A stretch of DNA of 64,000 nt from JANPLD01 sp964445765 (GCA_964445765.1 CAYULD010000004.1:1-64000); one strand, 5' to 3'. Counted from the stretch's first letter, positions 1 through 8,424 are shown. Translations and numbers: made by a program. Notes: generated by a model not told the origin, from the sequence alone.

Positions 1-276
1 AATTATAGACTATCTGTGTGGAAAAGGAAGCTATAACAGGTTGGTTAATACCTTTTTATCATGACGAATTATAGACTATCTGTGTGGAAAAGGAAGCTAT
101 AACTTATTCACCGCAAAATGTGCGGAGCTTATAATTATAGACTATCTGTGTGGAAAAGGAAGCTATAACAAATGTTCGGACTGACACCATTTGCAGTTAA
201 TTGTAAACTATCTGTATAGAAAAGGAAGTTATAATTTCAATGATGCCTTCTAAAAAATCTATTTAATTATAGACTA
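1..276 (-). CRISPR. CRISPR array end, type II-C-like repeats, cut by the window edge
   Basis: Three identical 37-base repeats lie at 1-37, 67-103 and 133-169. A fourth copy at 199-235 carries six substitutions, all transitions, and a 12-base stump of a fifth lies at 265-276. Every start is exactly 66 bases from the previous one, so the spacers are 29 bases (30 if the repeat is counted as 36) and differ from each other. Read on the minus strand the repeat starts GTTATAGCTTCC and ends GTCTATAATT. This matches the layout of known Neisseria type II-C repeats (GTTGTAGCTCCC...GCTACAAT), with complementary ends. The degenerate copies mark one end of the array; the rest lies left of the window. No cas gene or clear tracrRNA is in view, so the subtype is inferred from the repeat alone. 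Confidence 0.93.
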
Positions 277-430
277 ACATATTCAACAAACTCTTTTTTC
301 AGTGAAATAGTTCTATATAACCCTATTTTTGTATAGACAATCCCCCGTTACCCCCTTTCAAGTTTTTTTAAGGATTTTGATTTTTGTATTTGTCTTACAA
401 AGCCCTAGCTATCAGATATATTAAATTCCA

Positions 431-456
431 AAAATCCCCCTAAGGGGGGTTTTTTG
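431..456 (+). terminator. Rho-independent terminator-like hairpin, possibly bidirectional
   Basis: A perfect inverted repeat, TCCCCC-TAA-GGGGGG, is preceded by a run of A and followed by TTTTTT. It can therefore work as an intrinsic terminator on the plus strand and, because of the A-run, also on the minus strand. It separates the CRISPR array from the gcvH side. Confidence 0.6.
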
Positions 457-518
457 AAATATGCTTTATTCAGAATAAATAAAAATACTTAATAAACTTA
501 TTGAAACAATCTGAAAAT

Positions 519-542
519 TTTGCTACACAATTTGCTACACAA
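519..542. repeat. Tandem 12-bp repeat next to the tRNA fragment
   Basis: TTTGCTACACAA occurs twice in direct tandem with no mismatch, about 55 bases before the tRNA 3' fragment. Short direct repeats flanking a tRNA-type att core can be arm sites of tyrosine recombinases. That role is inference; no integrase gene is in the window. Confidence 0.6.
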
Positions 543-596
543 ACTTATTAATTTTCAAACTTTACACACGCTAAAACTGTCTAATTGCTTGGGTTA

Positions 597-631
597 TAAG
601 GTCATGGGTTCGAATCCTGTCGGGTGCGCCA
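597..631 (+). other. 3' tRNA fragment with CCA, probable att site scar
   Basis: Bases 604-620 form a T-arm (ATGGG stem, TTCGAAT loop, CCTGT). They are followed by a 7-base acceptor strand CGGGTGC, discriminator G and CCA ending at 631. The matching 5' half (GCACCCG, D-arm, anticodon arm) is absent: the bases upstream do not pair as an anticodon stem. The piece resembles the 3' end of an alphaproteobacterial tRNA-Arg. Integrative elements commonly use tRNA 3' ends as attachment sites and leave such a copy at the far junction, so I read this as an att repeat. An ordinary decayed tRNA is the alternative. Confidence 0.7.
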
Positions 632-744
632 TATTTTTTTGCCATACTCTGAAAGCTCTTTGACGCTCTAATCTCTCTTAAAATTAATTTTGAAGAAATT
701 AATTTTTCTTTACTTGTTTAGTTTTAGATTTTAATTATTTCTCT

Positions 745-750
745 TATAAT
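745..750 (+). promoter_or_regulatory. -10 box candidate for gcvH
   Basis: A perfect TATAAT lies 25 bases before the gcvH start codon, a sensible distance for a short leader. The matching -35 is weak (TTTTAG at 722-727 with a 17-base spacer), so the call rests on the -10 alone. Confidence 0.35.
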
Positions 751-774
751 TAATAAAACTAAATATCCTAAATT

Positions 775-1143
775 ATGGCTATAAAATATACAAAAGATCA
801 CGAAACTATTAAGGTTGAAGGTGATATTATAACTATTGGCATCACAGATTATGCAAAAGATGCACTCGGAGATTTAGTTTTCATAGAATTACCAAATATT
901 GGCAAAAAAGTTAAGAAGGGTGAAGATTTTTCTGTGGTAGAATCGGTAAAAATCGCCTCTGAAATTTATACCCCTGTAAGTGGTGAAATTATTGAGGTTA
1001 ATAGCAACCTTGCTGAAAATGTTGATTATCTTAAACAAAATCTTGAAAAAGGTTGGATAGCAAAAATAAAAATGTCTAATCCTGAAGAGCTTTCTGATTT
1101 AATGGATGAAAATTCTTATAAAGAATTTATTAAATCTCTCTAA
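775..1143 (+). CDS. gcvH: Glycine cleavage system H protein
   Basis: This 122-residue protein is the lipoyl carrier of the glycine cleavage complex. It shuttles the aminomethyl group of glycine between the P protein (decarboxylase), T protein and L protein (lipoamide dehydrogenase). The lipoylation motif SVKIAS places the modified lysine at K59, followed by the usual EIYTPVSGEI. Length is normal for GcvH. The ATG at 775 follows a clear -10 box, and the next gene starts one base after its stop. gcvT lies close by on the opposite strand and an lpd gene is at 37436. gcvP is not in the window, although gcvP is often beside gcvH. Confidence 0.95.
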   Translation: MAIKYTKDHETIKVEGDIITIGITDYAKDALGDLVFIELPNIGKKVKKGEDFSVVESVKIASEIYTPVSGEIIEVNSNLAENVDYLKQNLEKGWIAKIKMSNPEELSDLMDENSYKEFIKSL

Positions 1144-1144
1144 A

Positions 1145-1894
1145 ATGAATAAAACCGCAGCACTTTTAATTATTGGTAATGAAATTTTATCAGGCAAAAC
1201 GCAAGATAAAAACTTAAATTATATCGCTAAAAAATTAGGTGATATGGGCATTAATTTTAGCGAAGTTAGAGTTGTAAAAGATATTAAAGAAGAAATTGCA
1301 GAAGCAACAAATGCTTTAAGAAAAAAATATGATTATCTTTTTACAACTGGTGGAATAGGCCCAACCCATGATGATATAACCATTGAAAGCATCGCCCACG
1401 CCTTTGGTGTTAAAGTTATAGAGCATAAAGAAGCCAGAAAAAGGCTTGAAGAATATTATAAAAATCGTGGTTCTGAGTTAAATGAGGCAAGGCTTAGAAT
1501 GGCTTTAGTGCCGGAAGGTGCAACATTAATTGATAATCCGTTAACTTCGGCACCGGGTTGCAAGATTGAAAATGTATTTATTCTCGCTGGAATACCAAGT
1601 ATTATGCAGGTAATGTTTGATTACGCCTCACAATTTTTGGTGCAGGGCAGAAAAATTATTTCTGAAACAATTTCTTGTAATTTAGTTGAAGGGGATATTG
1701 CAGTTCCATTGGCTGAGATTCAAAAACAAAATCCAGAGGTAGAAATTGGTAGTTACCCATTTATTTATGAAGGTAAATACTGCGTTAGCCTTGTTGTGCG
1801 TGGCTTAGATGTTGAAAAAGTTAATATCGCAAGCTCACAAATTAGAGATATTGTAATTTCAAAAAACGGCAAATTTATTGATAATATCGTTTAG
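1145..1894 (+). CDS. CinA N-terminal/MoaB-like molybdopterin-binding domain protein
   Basis: This 249-residue protein belongs to the competence/damage-inducible protein A family but has only the MoaB/Mog-like domain. The signature GGIGPTHDD is at residues 69-77, and the C-terminal deamidase domain of full-length CinA (about 410 residues) is missing. This short form is common in alphaproteobacteria. The enzymatic role of the lone domain is not settled; a nucleotide or pterin pyrophosphatase-like activity is possible. I chose the ATG at 1145 because it follows the gcvH stop by one base and gives the conserved start NKTAALLIIGNEIL; a longer frame from 1106 would overlap gcvH. It is probably co-transcribed with gcvH. 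Confidence 0.88.
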   Translation: MNKTAALLIIGNEILSGKTQDKNLNYIAKKLGDMGINFSEVRVVKDIKEEIAEATNALRKKYDYLFTTGGIGPTHDDITIESIAHAFGVKVIEHKEARKRLEEYYKNRGSELNEARLRMALVPEGATLIDNPLTSAPGCKIENVFILAGIPSIMQVMFDYASQFLVQGRKIISETISCNLVEGDIAVPLAEIQKQNPEVEIGSYPFIYEGKYCVSLVVRGLDVEKVNIASSQIRDIVISKNGKFIDNIV

Positions 1895-1982
1895 GGTATC
1901 TTTATGAAGGAAATAATCTGTATATTTCTCACGACTTAAGATTACGATTAATTAAGCTATCCCAAATGAGTAATAAAAATTT

Positions 1983-3080
1983 TTAAGCAGCAGTTTTTTT
2001 GATTTTGGGCTGAACAAAAGTGAATCTAGAAATTACTGCCTGATATTTTTTGCCTCTAACATCAACTTCTAAAATTTCGCCTTCTTTGGCAAATTCACTA
2101 GAAATTATGCCCATTGAAATAGGCTTTTGTAATATTGGTGAAAAACCACCGCTTGTTATAACGCCAATTTTATTGCCATTTTTGAAAATTTCTGAGCCTT
2201 CCCTCGCAACAACTTTATCATTAAAAATCATACCAATTCTTTTTCTAGGAAAGCCATTTGCCCTTTGATTTTTAATGATATTTGCACCAATGAAACTTTC
2301 ATTATCTTTGCTCATAACCCAGCCAAGCCCAGCTTCTAATGGGGTGGTTTTATCATCCATATCGTGCCCATAAAGTGGGTATCCCATCTCTAAACGAAGT
2401 AAATCCCTAGCACCTAAACCCGCTGGTGTAACATTAAATTTTTCAACAAGCGTTGACCATAATTCAACTGATTTTTTGCCAGAAATGCTAATTTCAAAGC
2501 CATCTTCGCCGGTATAGCCTGTGCGTGTAACCAAACATTTTTCGTCTAAAATTTCTACAAAATTAGCTTTCATATAGCCAATTTTTGCAAGCGGATAATT
2601 TGTAAGATTTTGCAATATTGCTTCTGCCTCAACCCCTTGAAGGGCAAGTAAAGATTGATCTTCAAGGATATCAATTTCAACACCCTCAGATAAATTTTGC
2701 TTTAACCAATTTATATCTTTTTCTCTGCAACCTGCATTAATTACAATATGAAATTCATTTCTTGAAAGCCTTGTGATGATTAAATCATCAATAATTCCAG
2801 CGTTTTCATTAGTTAGAACGGTATATTTACACAAAAAATCAGTTAAGCGGTGAAAATCAGAGGGGGTAACTTTATTTAGAAAGCTAGGTGCAGCAAGCCC
2901 CTTCACCCGTAACTGCCCCATATGTGAAACATCAAAAAGCCCAGCTTTATTTCTAACTGCAGTGTGCTCCGCAATAATTCCAGCACGATAATATAATGGC
3001 ATATCAAAGCCAGCAAAAGGTGCCATCTTAGCACCAAGCTCAATATGCTCTTTATGTAAAGAGGTTTTTTTAAGTGCCAT
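1983..3080 (-). CDS. gcvT: Aminomethyltransferase (glycine cleavage T protein)
   Basis: This is a 365-residue T protein. It transfers the methylene group from the H-protein-bound intermediate to tetrahydrofolate and releases ammonia. Family hallmarks are visible throughout: LYY near the N terminus, LFDVSHMGQ, TRTGYTGEDGFEI, and GLGARDLLRLEMGYPLYGHD in the middle. The length is that of standard GcvT. It converges on the gcvH/cinA pair with about 90 bases between the stops, so the T and H genes are separate transcription units. No glycine riboswitch-like structure was recognised in the 215 bases upstream. Confidence 0.95.
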   Translation of the reverse strand: MALKKTSLHKEHIELGAKMAPFAGFDMPLYYRAGIIAEHTAVRNKAGLFDVSHMGQLRVKGLAAPSFLNKVTPSDFHRLTDFLCKYTVLTNENAGIIDDLIITRLSRNEFHIVINAGCREKDINWLKQNLSEGVEIDILEDQSLLALQGVEAEAILQNLTNYPLAKIGYMKANFVEILDEKCLVTRTGYTGEDGFEISISGKKSVELWSTLVEKFNVTPAGLGARDLLRLEMGYPLYGHDMDDKTTPLEAGLGWVMSKDNESFIGANIIKNQRANGFPRKRIGMIFNDKVVAREGSEIFKNGNKIGVITSGGFSPILQKPISMGIISSEFAKEGEILEVDVRGKKYQAVISRFTFVQPKIKKTAA

Positions 3081-3296
3081 AAAAGAAATAATTTATGCAA
3101 AGTAGATTATGTATCAAAAAGATTTATTCAAATAAAATCTCTAAATTTATTATTATGTTTTAGATTATTACAGAAAATTGTTTCATTTTAACATAAATGC
3201 TTACACTTTTAATTGTAACCACTTGAAATATATGGTTTATTTTTTGGCATAATTAATGCTCTTTATATTAAATACTTGTGTATTCGGGGGGATTTT

Positions 3297-4205
3297 ATGA
3301 GTTTTTACGGAAGGGTTTTAACAGTTGATGATCAAGAAGAAGATTTAGAAATATTAAATCACATACTTAAGAAGGCAAATTATGAAACTATAAGCGCAAG
3401 AAATGGCCTAGAAGCCTTGGAAATGCTTGATCAAAATAACTCCGTTGATGTTATTGTGCTTGATAGAATGATGCCCAAAATGGATGGAATGGGCTTTATT
3501 AGAAGAATCAGAGAAGATAATAGGTTTAAGGATACCCCAGTTATAATGCAAACCGCTATGAATGAGGATTATCAAATTCAAGAAGGCATTGAAGCTGGTG
3601 TTTATTGGTATATTACTAAGCCGTTTAATCAAAATATGTTGGCAAGCCTTGTGAAATCTGCTTTTAGGGCAAATAGAAGAAATAAAAAAATTTCAGCAAT
3701 TACAGATTTTTACATTGAAAGTAGGAAAAAATTTAAGGGCGGAATGGAAAAATTAACCGATGCTAATTTTTCTATAAAAAATCTTGATGAAGCTAGGGAT
3801 TTATCTCACACCTTAGCAATTGCATATAATGAGCCAAAAATTATGGTGGGGGCAATTTCCGAGCTTCTAATTAATGCAGTTGAACACGGAAATTTAGGAA
3901 TAAGTTTTGATGAAAAGCACCAACTTATATTAGATGGAATGTGGGAAGAAGAAGTTGAATATCGCCTTGCTATGCCTGAAAATTTAGAAAAAAATGTGAA
4001 GGTGAATTTACTCAAAAATAATAATCAATTAATTCTAAAAATCACTGATAATGGTGATGGTTTTGATGCAAATAAGTTTTTATTTTTTGATTCAGATAGA
4101 GCTTTCAAAGCTAATGGCAGGGGGATTTATCTTGCATCACTGGCATTTGATAAAATTGAATATAACCAAACCGGCAATGAGGTAACCTGCTGGAAATTTG
4201 TTTAG
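3297..4205 (+). CDS. Response regulator fused to a GHKL (RsbW/HATPase-like) domain
   Basis: The protein has 302 residues. Residues 1-125 are a CheY-like receiver with acidic D11/D12, phospho-acceptor D56 in IVLDRMMP, T86 and K108 in TKPF. Residues about 160-302 are a GHKL ATPase resembling anti-sigma kinases: N-box ELLINAVEHGN (189-199), G1 box DNGDGF (251-256), G2 box GRGIYL (274-279). There is no H-box dimerisation domain, so it is not an ordinary histidine kinase. A receiver controlling a serine-kinase/anti-sigma type output is the likely reading. I prefer the ATG at 3297 because a GGGGGG Shine-Dalgarno-like run sits 5 bases upstream; a TTG at 3276 is the alternative. No anti-anti-sigma or phosphatase gene is adjacent. 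Confidence 0.85.
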   Translation: MSFYGRVLTVDDQEEDLEILNHILKKANYETISARNGLEALEMLDQNNSVDVIVLDRMMPKMDGMGFIRRIREDNRFKDTPVIMQTAMNEDYQIQEGIEAGVYWYITKPFNQNMLASLVKSAFRANRRNKKISAITDFYIESRKKFKGGMEKLTDANFSIKNLDEARDLSHTLAIAYNEPKIMVGAISELLINAVEHGNLGISFDEKHQLILDGMWEEEVEYRLAMPENLEKNVKVNLLKNNNQLILKITDNGDGFDANKFLFFDSDRAFKANGRGIYLASLAFDKIEYNQTGNEVTCWKFV

Positions 4206-4212
4206 TTTGGCG

Positions 4213-5436
4213 TTAGGCTAACTCCTTATTTGTTGTATTTGCTGGAAAAATTGATGATATAGCTGAGATAACTTTCTTCGGTAAATCATGAGAAATACCA
4301 GAGTTAATAGCATTTTCAACCCTTCTTCTAAAACTTTCTAACCAAGTTCCTCCAGATTTTGGTTGAGAAGTTTTTTTAGCGTATTTCTCTGTCGCTAATG
4401 CCAATCTAAAAACCCCTTCTATGTTAGGGGTAGAAATATTATATTTTTTAGCAAAATCTATAAATGAGCCATAAATTTCTCTAGCTTCTGTTTTTTTGCC
4501 TGAATTCACTGCTTGAGCCAAAGAGCCAATAGCAGCTTTTTTACCCTCATAAGCTGTTAGTGTTTCTTGACGCAAATTTTCTTTTGCCTCATCTGTATTT
4601 TCGTGAATTCCAGCTTTAACAGCAACTTGCCAAGCCTCCTCAAATAAAGCATTAAATAGTTGATTTGCTCTACTGCCCTCTTTTACTACTTCACCGAATG
4701 TATTGCCAGCATCTCTAGGGATTGCTGCTTGATAACCCATTGTAATTATTTGCAAAAACTTATCAAAAAGCATTTTGTTTTGCGGTTTATCTTGCTTAAA
4801 ACCTATCCCCATATCTTTACAAACTTTTGCTAAAGTGTTTTTTTGTGGTATTGTTAAACCTGAATCAGAACCAATAGAAATGCCGTTTTGAGATATTTTT
4901 TCTAAGCTAGAGCTTGTAATTTCTCCCGTTTGAATATTTTTAGTTGCTGGGTGCTCAAGAACCCCACGCACAATAGTTCTATCTGTTCCATTATTGGGCA
5001 AATATTTTGCAAATTCTATTGGTATAGAATTATCACCTAAATCAGATTTTAACCCCTCATTACCATTAGGAATATAAACTATAACAGAGTTTCTATCAGT
5101 AACTTCATATATTTTATCAGCTAATTCTTTCCATTCTTTTTCAGACTGATTTGCTGTAACCGTTACAAAAACTACATCTTGCCTAGGTGTTTCACTATTA
5201 ATTTTTGAGGTGTTTATTAAATTATTATGAGGTAAAGAAGTTGAAAAATTATCTTCTTGATTAGCTGAAAATTTCACAGAAATTTCTGAGGCATCCGACC
5301 TGTAAGGTGCTAGAGCTTTTTCATCATTATCAAAGCCAAAAATATTATTTTGAGCGTTAGAGTTATTTGCTAATAATGCAAATAGTAAAGTGCCAGAAGC
5401 ACCCATTCCATAAATACCTATATTTTTTTTTGACAT
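4213..5436 (-). CDS. Ketopantoate reductase (PanE/ApbA)-like dehydrogenase
   Basis: This 407-residue protein starts with a Rossmann fold, GMGASG at residues 10-15. It is followed by the VFVTVTANQ and VIVYIPNGNEGL segments that match the ApbA N-terminal domain. The C-terminal helical part (KMLFDKFLQI..., then EEAWQVAVKAGI and TPNIEGVFRLA) resembles the ketopantoate reductase C-terminal domain. It is about 100 residues longer than E. coli PanE, with extra sequence in the middle and at the end. Its substrate may therefore not be ketopantoate. No other pantothenate gene is nearby. It converges tightly on the response regulator gene (7 bases between stops). Confidence 0.6.
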   Translation of the reverse strand: MSKKNIGIYGMGASGTLLFALLANNSNAQNNIFGFDNDEKALAPYRSDASEISVKFSANQEDNFSTSLPHNNLINTSKINSETPRQDVVFVTVTANQSEKEWKELADKIYEVTDRNSVIVYIPNGNEGLKSDLGDNSIPIEFAKYLPNNGTDRTIVRGVLEHPATKNIQTGEITSSSLEKISQNGISIGSDSGLTIPQKNTLAKVCKDMGIGFKQDKPQNKMLFDKFLQIITMGYQAAIPRDAGNTFGEVVKEGSRANQLFNALFEEAWQVAVKAGIHENTDEAKENLRQETLTAYEGKKAAIGSLAQAVNSGKKTEAREIYGSFIDFAKKYNISTPNIEGVFRLALATEKYAKKTSQPKSGGTWLESFRRRVENAINSGISHDLPKKVISAISSIFPANTTNKELA

Positions 5437-5488
5437 ATATTAAGAAAATAAATTTTTTTAACTATATAGTATATTAGTTAAAAAACTA

Positions 5489-6244
5489 TTAACGCCCTCT
5501 AAATAAAAGGCTGGCGAATAGGCCGGAGGTAATAGCAATAAAAACAGCTAAAAACCCATAAAAATATGGCTTTTGATGGGCAAAATTGAACATAAAGGCT
5601 TCAAAGCCAACTTGTTCAACAATTATTGGCATAGTTTGAAGGCTTTGAAGCAAACCATCGTTAAAGAGATAAATATCAATATTATAAGTGCCTCTAATAA
5701 TATTTTTTGGGAATTTAATAAATGTTCTAAATAAGGTTTCACCCCAAAATAAAATATCTTCCTTCTTAGAGAAATATAATTGTTGCTCTTGCATAATCTC
5801 ACTTATTTCAGATGAAATTTTACTTGATGAGTTTTTATCACCCAAATTAGATTCAGAAATAACTTGATATTTAAGATTACTAAAACCAATTTTAAGAGAT
5901 TTTAACAGAGGTTCGTTTTGAATGGAGCCAATTTCACGCATAGATGAAATTGAATAAAAACTATAAACATCTTTAATTTTTGTATTTTCTATATTTGTCC
6001 AGATGCCAGCAACCTTGCCCTTTTTTCGCAGAATATAATTTTTCTTTGGCCCTCTTGCGACAATTATTATATTACCTGCATCATTTCTAGCACCATAAAT
6101 TAAAACATCTAAACCCTTGAATTTATGATCAATATCAATTTTTCTAGGGTAGGCATCAGCAACAACTGGCCTTGCATTTGAGCTTTCAAAGCAAGCCAAA
6201 ATTAGTAAAAATATAAAAAAAAGATATTTGCAATTCTTAATCAC
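5489..6244 (-). CDS. TIGR02186 family membrane protein (TSUP partner)
   Basis: This 251-residue protein has an N-terminal signal peptide (about 1-24), a periplasmic domain rich in beta-type sequence, and a C-terminal membrane helix near residues 228-247 ending in basic residues. It matches the alphaproteobacterial TIGR02186 family in length, layout and the VIYGARNxxGNI-like segment after the signal peptide. That family is typically encoded with TauE/SafE transporters, and here the start overlaps the end of the transporter gene by 8 bases. This implies translational coupling and a shared function at the membrane, perhaps in export of a sulfur-containing or other small anion. The actual role is unknown. 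Confidence 0.75.
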   Translation of the reverse strand: MIKNCKYLFFIFLLILACFESSNARPVVADAYPRKIDIDHKFKGLDVLIYGARNDAGNIIIVARGPKKNYILRKKGKVAGIWTNIENTKIKDVYSFYSISSMREIGSIQNEPLLKSLKIGFSNLKYQVISESNLGDKNSSSKISSEISEIMQEQQLYFSKKEDILFWGETLFRTFIKFPKNIIRGTYNIDIYLFNDGLLQSLQTMPIIVEQVGFEAFMFNFAHQKPYFYGFLAVFIAITSGLFASLLFRGR

Positions 6245-7193
6245 TATCTATGCTTAAAGAGTATAGGTTTTCAGGCTCTAAAAATAATCCAAAGCCAAGC
6301 CTTAAGCATACAGCAAGAATTAAAATTGATAAGAAAAATCTTAATTTTAAGGCTGGGATTTTATTAGACATTCTTGAGCCAAACTGTGCACCAATAACCC
6401 CACCAGCTATAAGAATAAGTGCCAAAACCATATCAACTGATTTTGTAGAAACAGAATGCATTATTGTAACTATTGATGAGGTAAAAATAATTTGAAATAG
6501 TGAAGTGCCAACCACAATATTAGGTGGCATTTTAAGAAGATATATCATAGCGGGAATCATAAGAAACCCGCCACCTATACCCATAATTGAAACCATAACA
6601 CCAGCAACTGCACCAATTAAAATTGGTGAAATTAAACTAACTTTTAGCCCTGACTTTTCAAATTCAATAACATAGGGCAGGTGGATATGCTTTAATTTAT
6701 CGGTTATGTATCTGAAGCCTAAAATATCAACTAGATGGAATTTGAATTTTTTATCTTTTGGTAAATGAGCCTCAAGATGCAGAAGGTTTTTACCACTTTC
6801 AATAAACATAAGCCCACCAATTCCGCCAAGAAAAATTACATAGATTAATGATATTGCAATATCAATTTGCCCAAGATTTTTAAGCCAAGCAAAAATTAAT
6901 ATACCAATGTAAGAGCCAACTATACCGCCAATAAGCAAATATAAACCCATTTTAATATCAACATTTTTTCTATACCATTGATTCATAAAACCGGTTACAG
7001 ATGAGGCAATTATTTGATTAGCAGAAGTTGCAACCGCTACAGAGGGTGGAACGCCAATAAATATAAGAATTGGCGTTACTAAAAACCCACCACCAATGCC
7101 AAATAAGCCAGCAAGCAACCCCCCAGCAGTGCCAACCAATAAAAGCAAAAATATATCTATTGGTATCTCAGCAATTGGTAAATAAATAGACAT
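6237..7193 (-). CDS. TSUP family (TauE/SafE) membrane transporter
   Basis: This 318-residue multi-span membrane protein shows the internal duplication typical of the TauE/SafE family. The glycine-rich motif occurs once near residue 30 (LFGIGGGFLVTPIL) and again near residue 205 (IMGIGGGFLMIPAM). Family members export sulfite, sulfoacetate or other organic anions; the substrate here cannot be read from sequence. It is followed, with overlap, by its usual TIGR02186 companion, and preceded by the DUF192 gene with 3 bases between. The run from 8371 down to 5489 is thus likely one operon. Confidence 0.88.
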   Translation of the reverse strand: MSIYLPIAEIPIDIFLLLLVGTAGGLLAGLFGIGGGFLVTPILIFIGVPPSVAVATSANQIIASSVTGFMNQWYRKNVDIKMGLYLLIGGIVGSYIGILIFAWLKNLGQIDIAISLIYVIFLGGIGGLMFIESGKNLLHLEAHLPKDKKFKFHLVDILGFRYITDKLKHIHLPYVIEFEKSGLKVSLISPILIGAVAGVMVSIMGIGGGFLMIPAMIYLLKMPPNIVVGTSLFQIIFTSSIVTIMHSVSTKSVDMVLALILIAGGVIGAQFGSRMSNKIPALKLRFFLSILILAVCLRLGFGLFLEPENLYSLSIDSD

Positions 7194-7196
7194 AAA

Positions 7197-7754
7197 TTAG
7201 TTTTCAAAATTTGATTTTTCTTTCTCAAAAATAATAACATCACCTCTATCAAGCCCTAATTTTTCAGATATGCCAGCGTTAATTTCTAAAACATATTTAG
7301 CTGGGTATATGGAATTTACATAATCAGTTGAAAGTGGCTTTGCATTTTTGGCGATAGATTTAATTTGAAAATCTGAGCCAATGTAAATTATATCAAGGGG
7401 TATATAGGTGTTTTGCATCCAAAAATTTCTGATTTTTTCGTCAGGAAATATAAAAAACATTCCTTTGTTTTCTGGCATATTTTTAACATACATTAAGCCA
7501 AAAGAGCGTTTGAAAGAATCATCAGCAACATCAATATCAAAATTTATAACTTCACCATTTTGTTTTTTAATTTTAACTTTGCTCATTTTATATTCTGGTT
7601 TGTTTTCTTCAGAAAATTCATTATTTATTTTTTCATAAGAAATTTCTCTTCTTTCTTTATCTGCCAAAAAATTCAAATACCAACCTGCAAAAAGTATTGC
7701 AATAATTAAAGCAAAGAAGATTAAATTCTTTAATTTCATATATAGTTTTTTCAC
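7197..7754 (-). CDS. DUF192 family protein, membrane-anchored
   Basis: The protein has 185 residues. An N-terminal membrane segment (about residues 10-28) is followed by a DUF192 domain with the characteristic segments FKRSFGLMYVKNMPENKGMFFIF, NFWMQNTYIPLDIIYI and KYVLEINAG. DUF192 proteins are small extracytoplasmic beta proteins of unknown function. The start overlaps the stop of the upstream gene by 4 bases, so the two are translationally coupled. A second ATG 15 bases in (7739) gives the same protein without five residues and cannot be excluded. Confidence 0.85.
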   Translation of the reverse strand: MKKLYMKLKNLIFFALIIAILFAGWYLNFLADKERREISYEKINNEFSEENKPEYKMSKVKIKKQNGEVINFDIDVADDSFKRSFGLMYVKNMPENKGMFFIFPDEKIRNFWMQNTYIPLDIIYIGSDFQIKSIAKNAKPLSTDYVNSIYPAKYVLEINAGISEKLGLDRGDVIIFEKEKSNFEN

Positions 7755-8371
7755 ATTTTTTGCTCAATTAATACTTCAAACCTGCCTTTTGTAAAGATTC
7801 CTGAAAGAACTTCAATATAACTATTATTGCTTATATTTTTGAAAATTGTTCTTGGAAGCTCTTTGGTGGGTGAAAGCCCAAGCCTATTAAACATTATTAG
7901 AACAGGGCTATAATCATCAAGATTAATATAATATGGAATAAAATTTATATTTTTAGTTTGTTTTAGAAATTCAGTTAAGTCAGCTGGGGTTTTAGTAACT
8001 GCAACGAATAAGTAATCAACATCATATTTTTTTGATGGGTGGGATTTTATTAGCCTATTTAATGAGGTTAATAATAGACGATCATAAGTATTAGCAGGGT
8101 TATAAAAAAAATATACTACTTGCCTGCTATAACCTTCAGATTCACTTCTGAAATCAAGCACTTGATTATAATTAAGTTTGTAAATTTGGGGCTTAGAAAT
8201 ATTTTTTCTAACTTTAGGAAAATTTTTATCAAGGTTTACTTCAAGCGGAAAAAGAATAGTGTTGGTAATATCTGCAAATTTTGAATCAGAGATAAAATCA
8301 GGCATATCATCTTTGTAAAAAACCCAGAAGCCAGAGAAGAATAAAATTATTAATATAAGCCATTTTAACAT
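7751..8371 (-). CDS. Unknown membrane-anchored protein, possibly thioredoxin-like fold
   Basis: This 206-residue protein has an N-terminal hydrophobic anchor (residues 2-18) and an extracytoplasmic domain. The order VVYFFYNPANTYDRLLLTSLNRL, YLFVAVTK, INFIPYYINLD looks like the beta-alpha-beta core of a thioredoxin fold. The usual CxxC is absent; at the matching place it reads NPANTYD. I do not recognise a family. It heads the probable operon with DUF192, TSUP and TIGR02186 genes and is divergent from dapF with about 53 bases between starts. Confidence 0.6.
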   Translation of the reverse strand: MLKWLILIILFFSGFWVFYKDDMPDFISDSKFADITNTILFPLEVNLDKNFPKVRKNISKPQIYKLNYNQVLDFRSESEGYSRQVVYFFYNPANTYDRLLLTSLNRLIKSHPSKKYDVDYLFVAVTKTPADLTEFLKQTKNINFIPYYINLDDYSPVLIMFNRLGLSPTKELPRTIFKNISNNSYIEVLSGIFTKGRFEVLIEQKM

Positions 8372-8424
8372 TGGAGGGGCAGATAAATTATGTTATAAGG
8401 CAATTCTATTACATTAAACAAATT

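Larger units (their letters stand above)
277..596. other. Non-coding stretch between CRISPR array and tRNA fragment
   Basis: No plausible coding frame is seen. The stretch contains C-runs near 341-357, a strong hairpin with a T-run at 431-456, and a perfect tandem repeat of the 12-mer TTTGCTACACAA at 519-542 upstream of the tRNA fragment. I looked for a tracrRNA anti-repeat here and found no convincing one. Confidence 0.6.

Noticed and set aside
199..235. Possible tracrRNA anti-repeat
   Set aside because: It is exactly 66 bases from its neighbours on both sides and lies in the array register, so it is better explained as a degenerate terminal repeat. No conserved tracrRNA tail follows.
580..631. 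A complete tRNA gene
   Set aside because: The bases before 599 do not form an anticodon stem and no 5' acceptor strand or D-arm exists upstream; only the 3' third is present.
3081..3296. Glycine riboswitch upstream of gcvT
   Set aside because: No conserved riboswitch core sequence was seen on the minus strand in this AT-rich gap.
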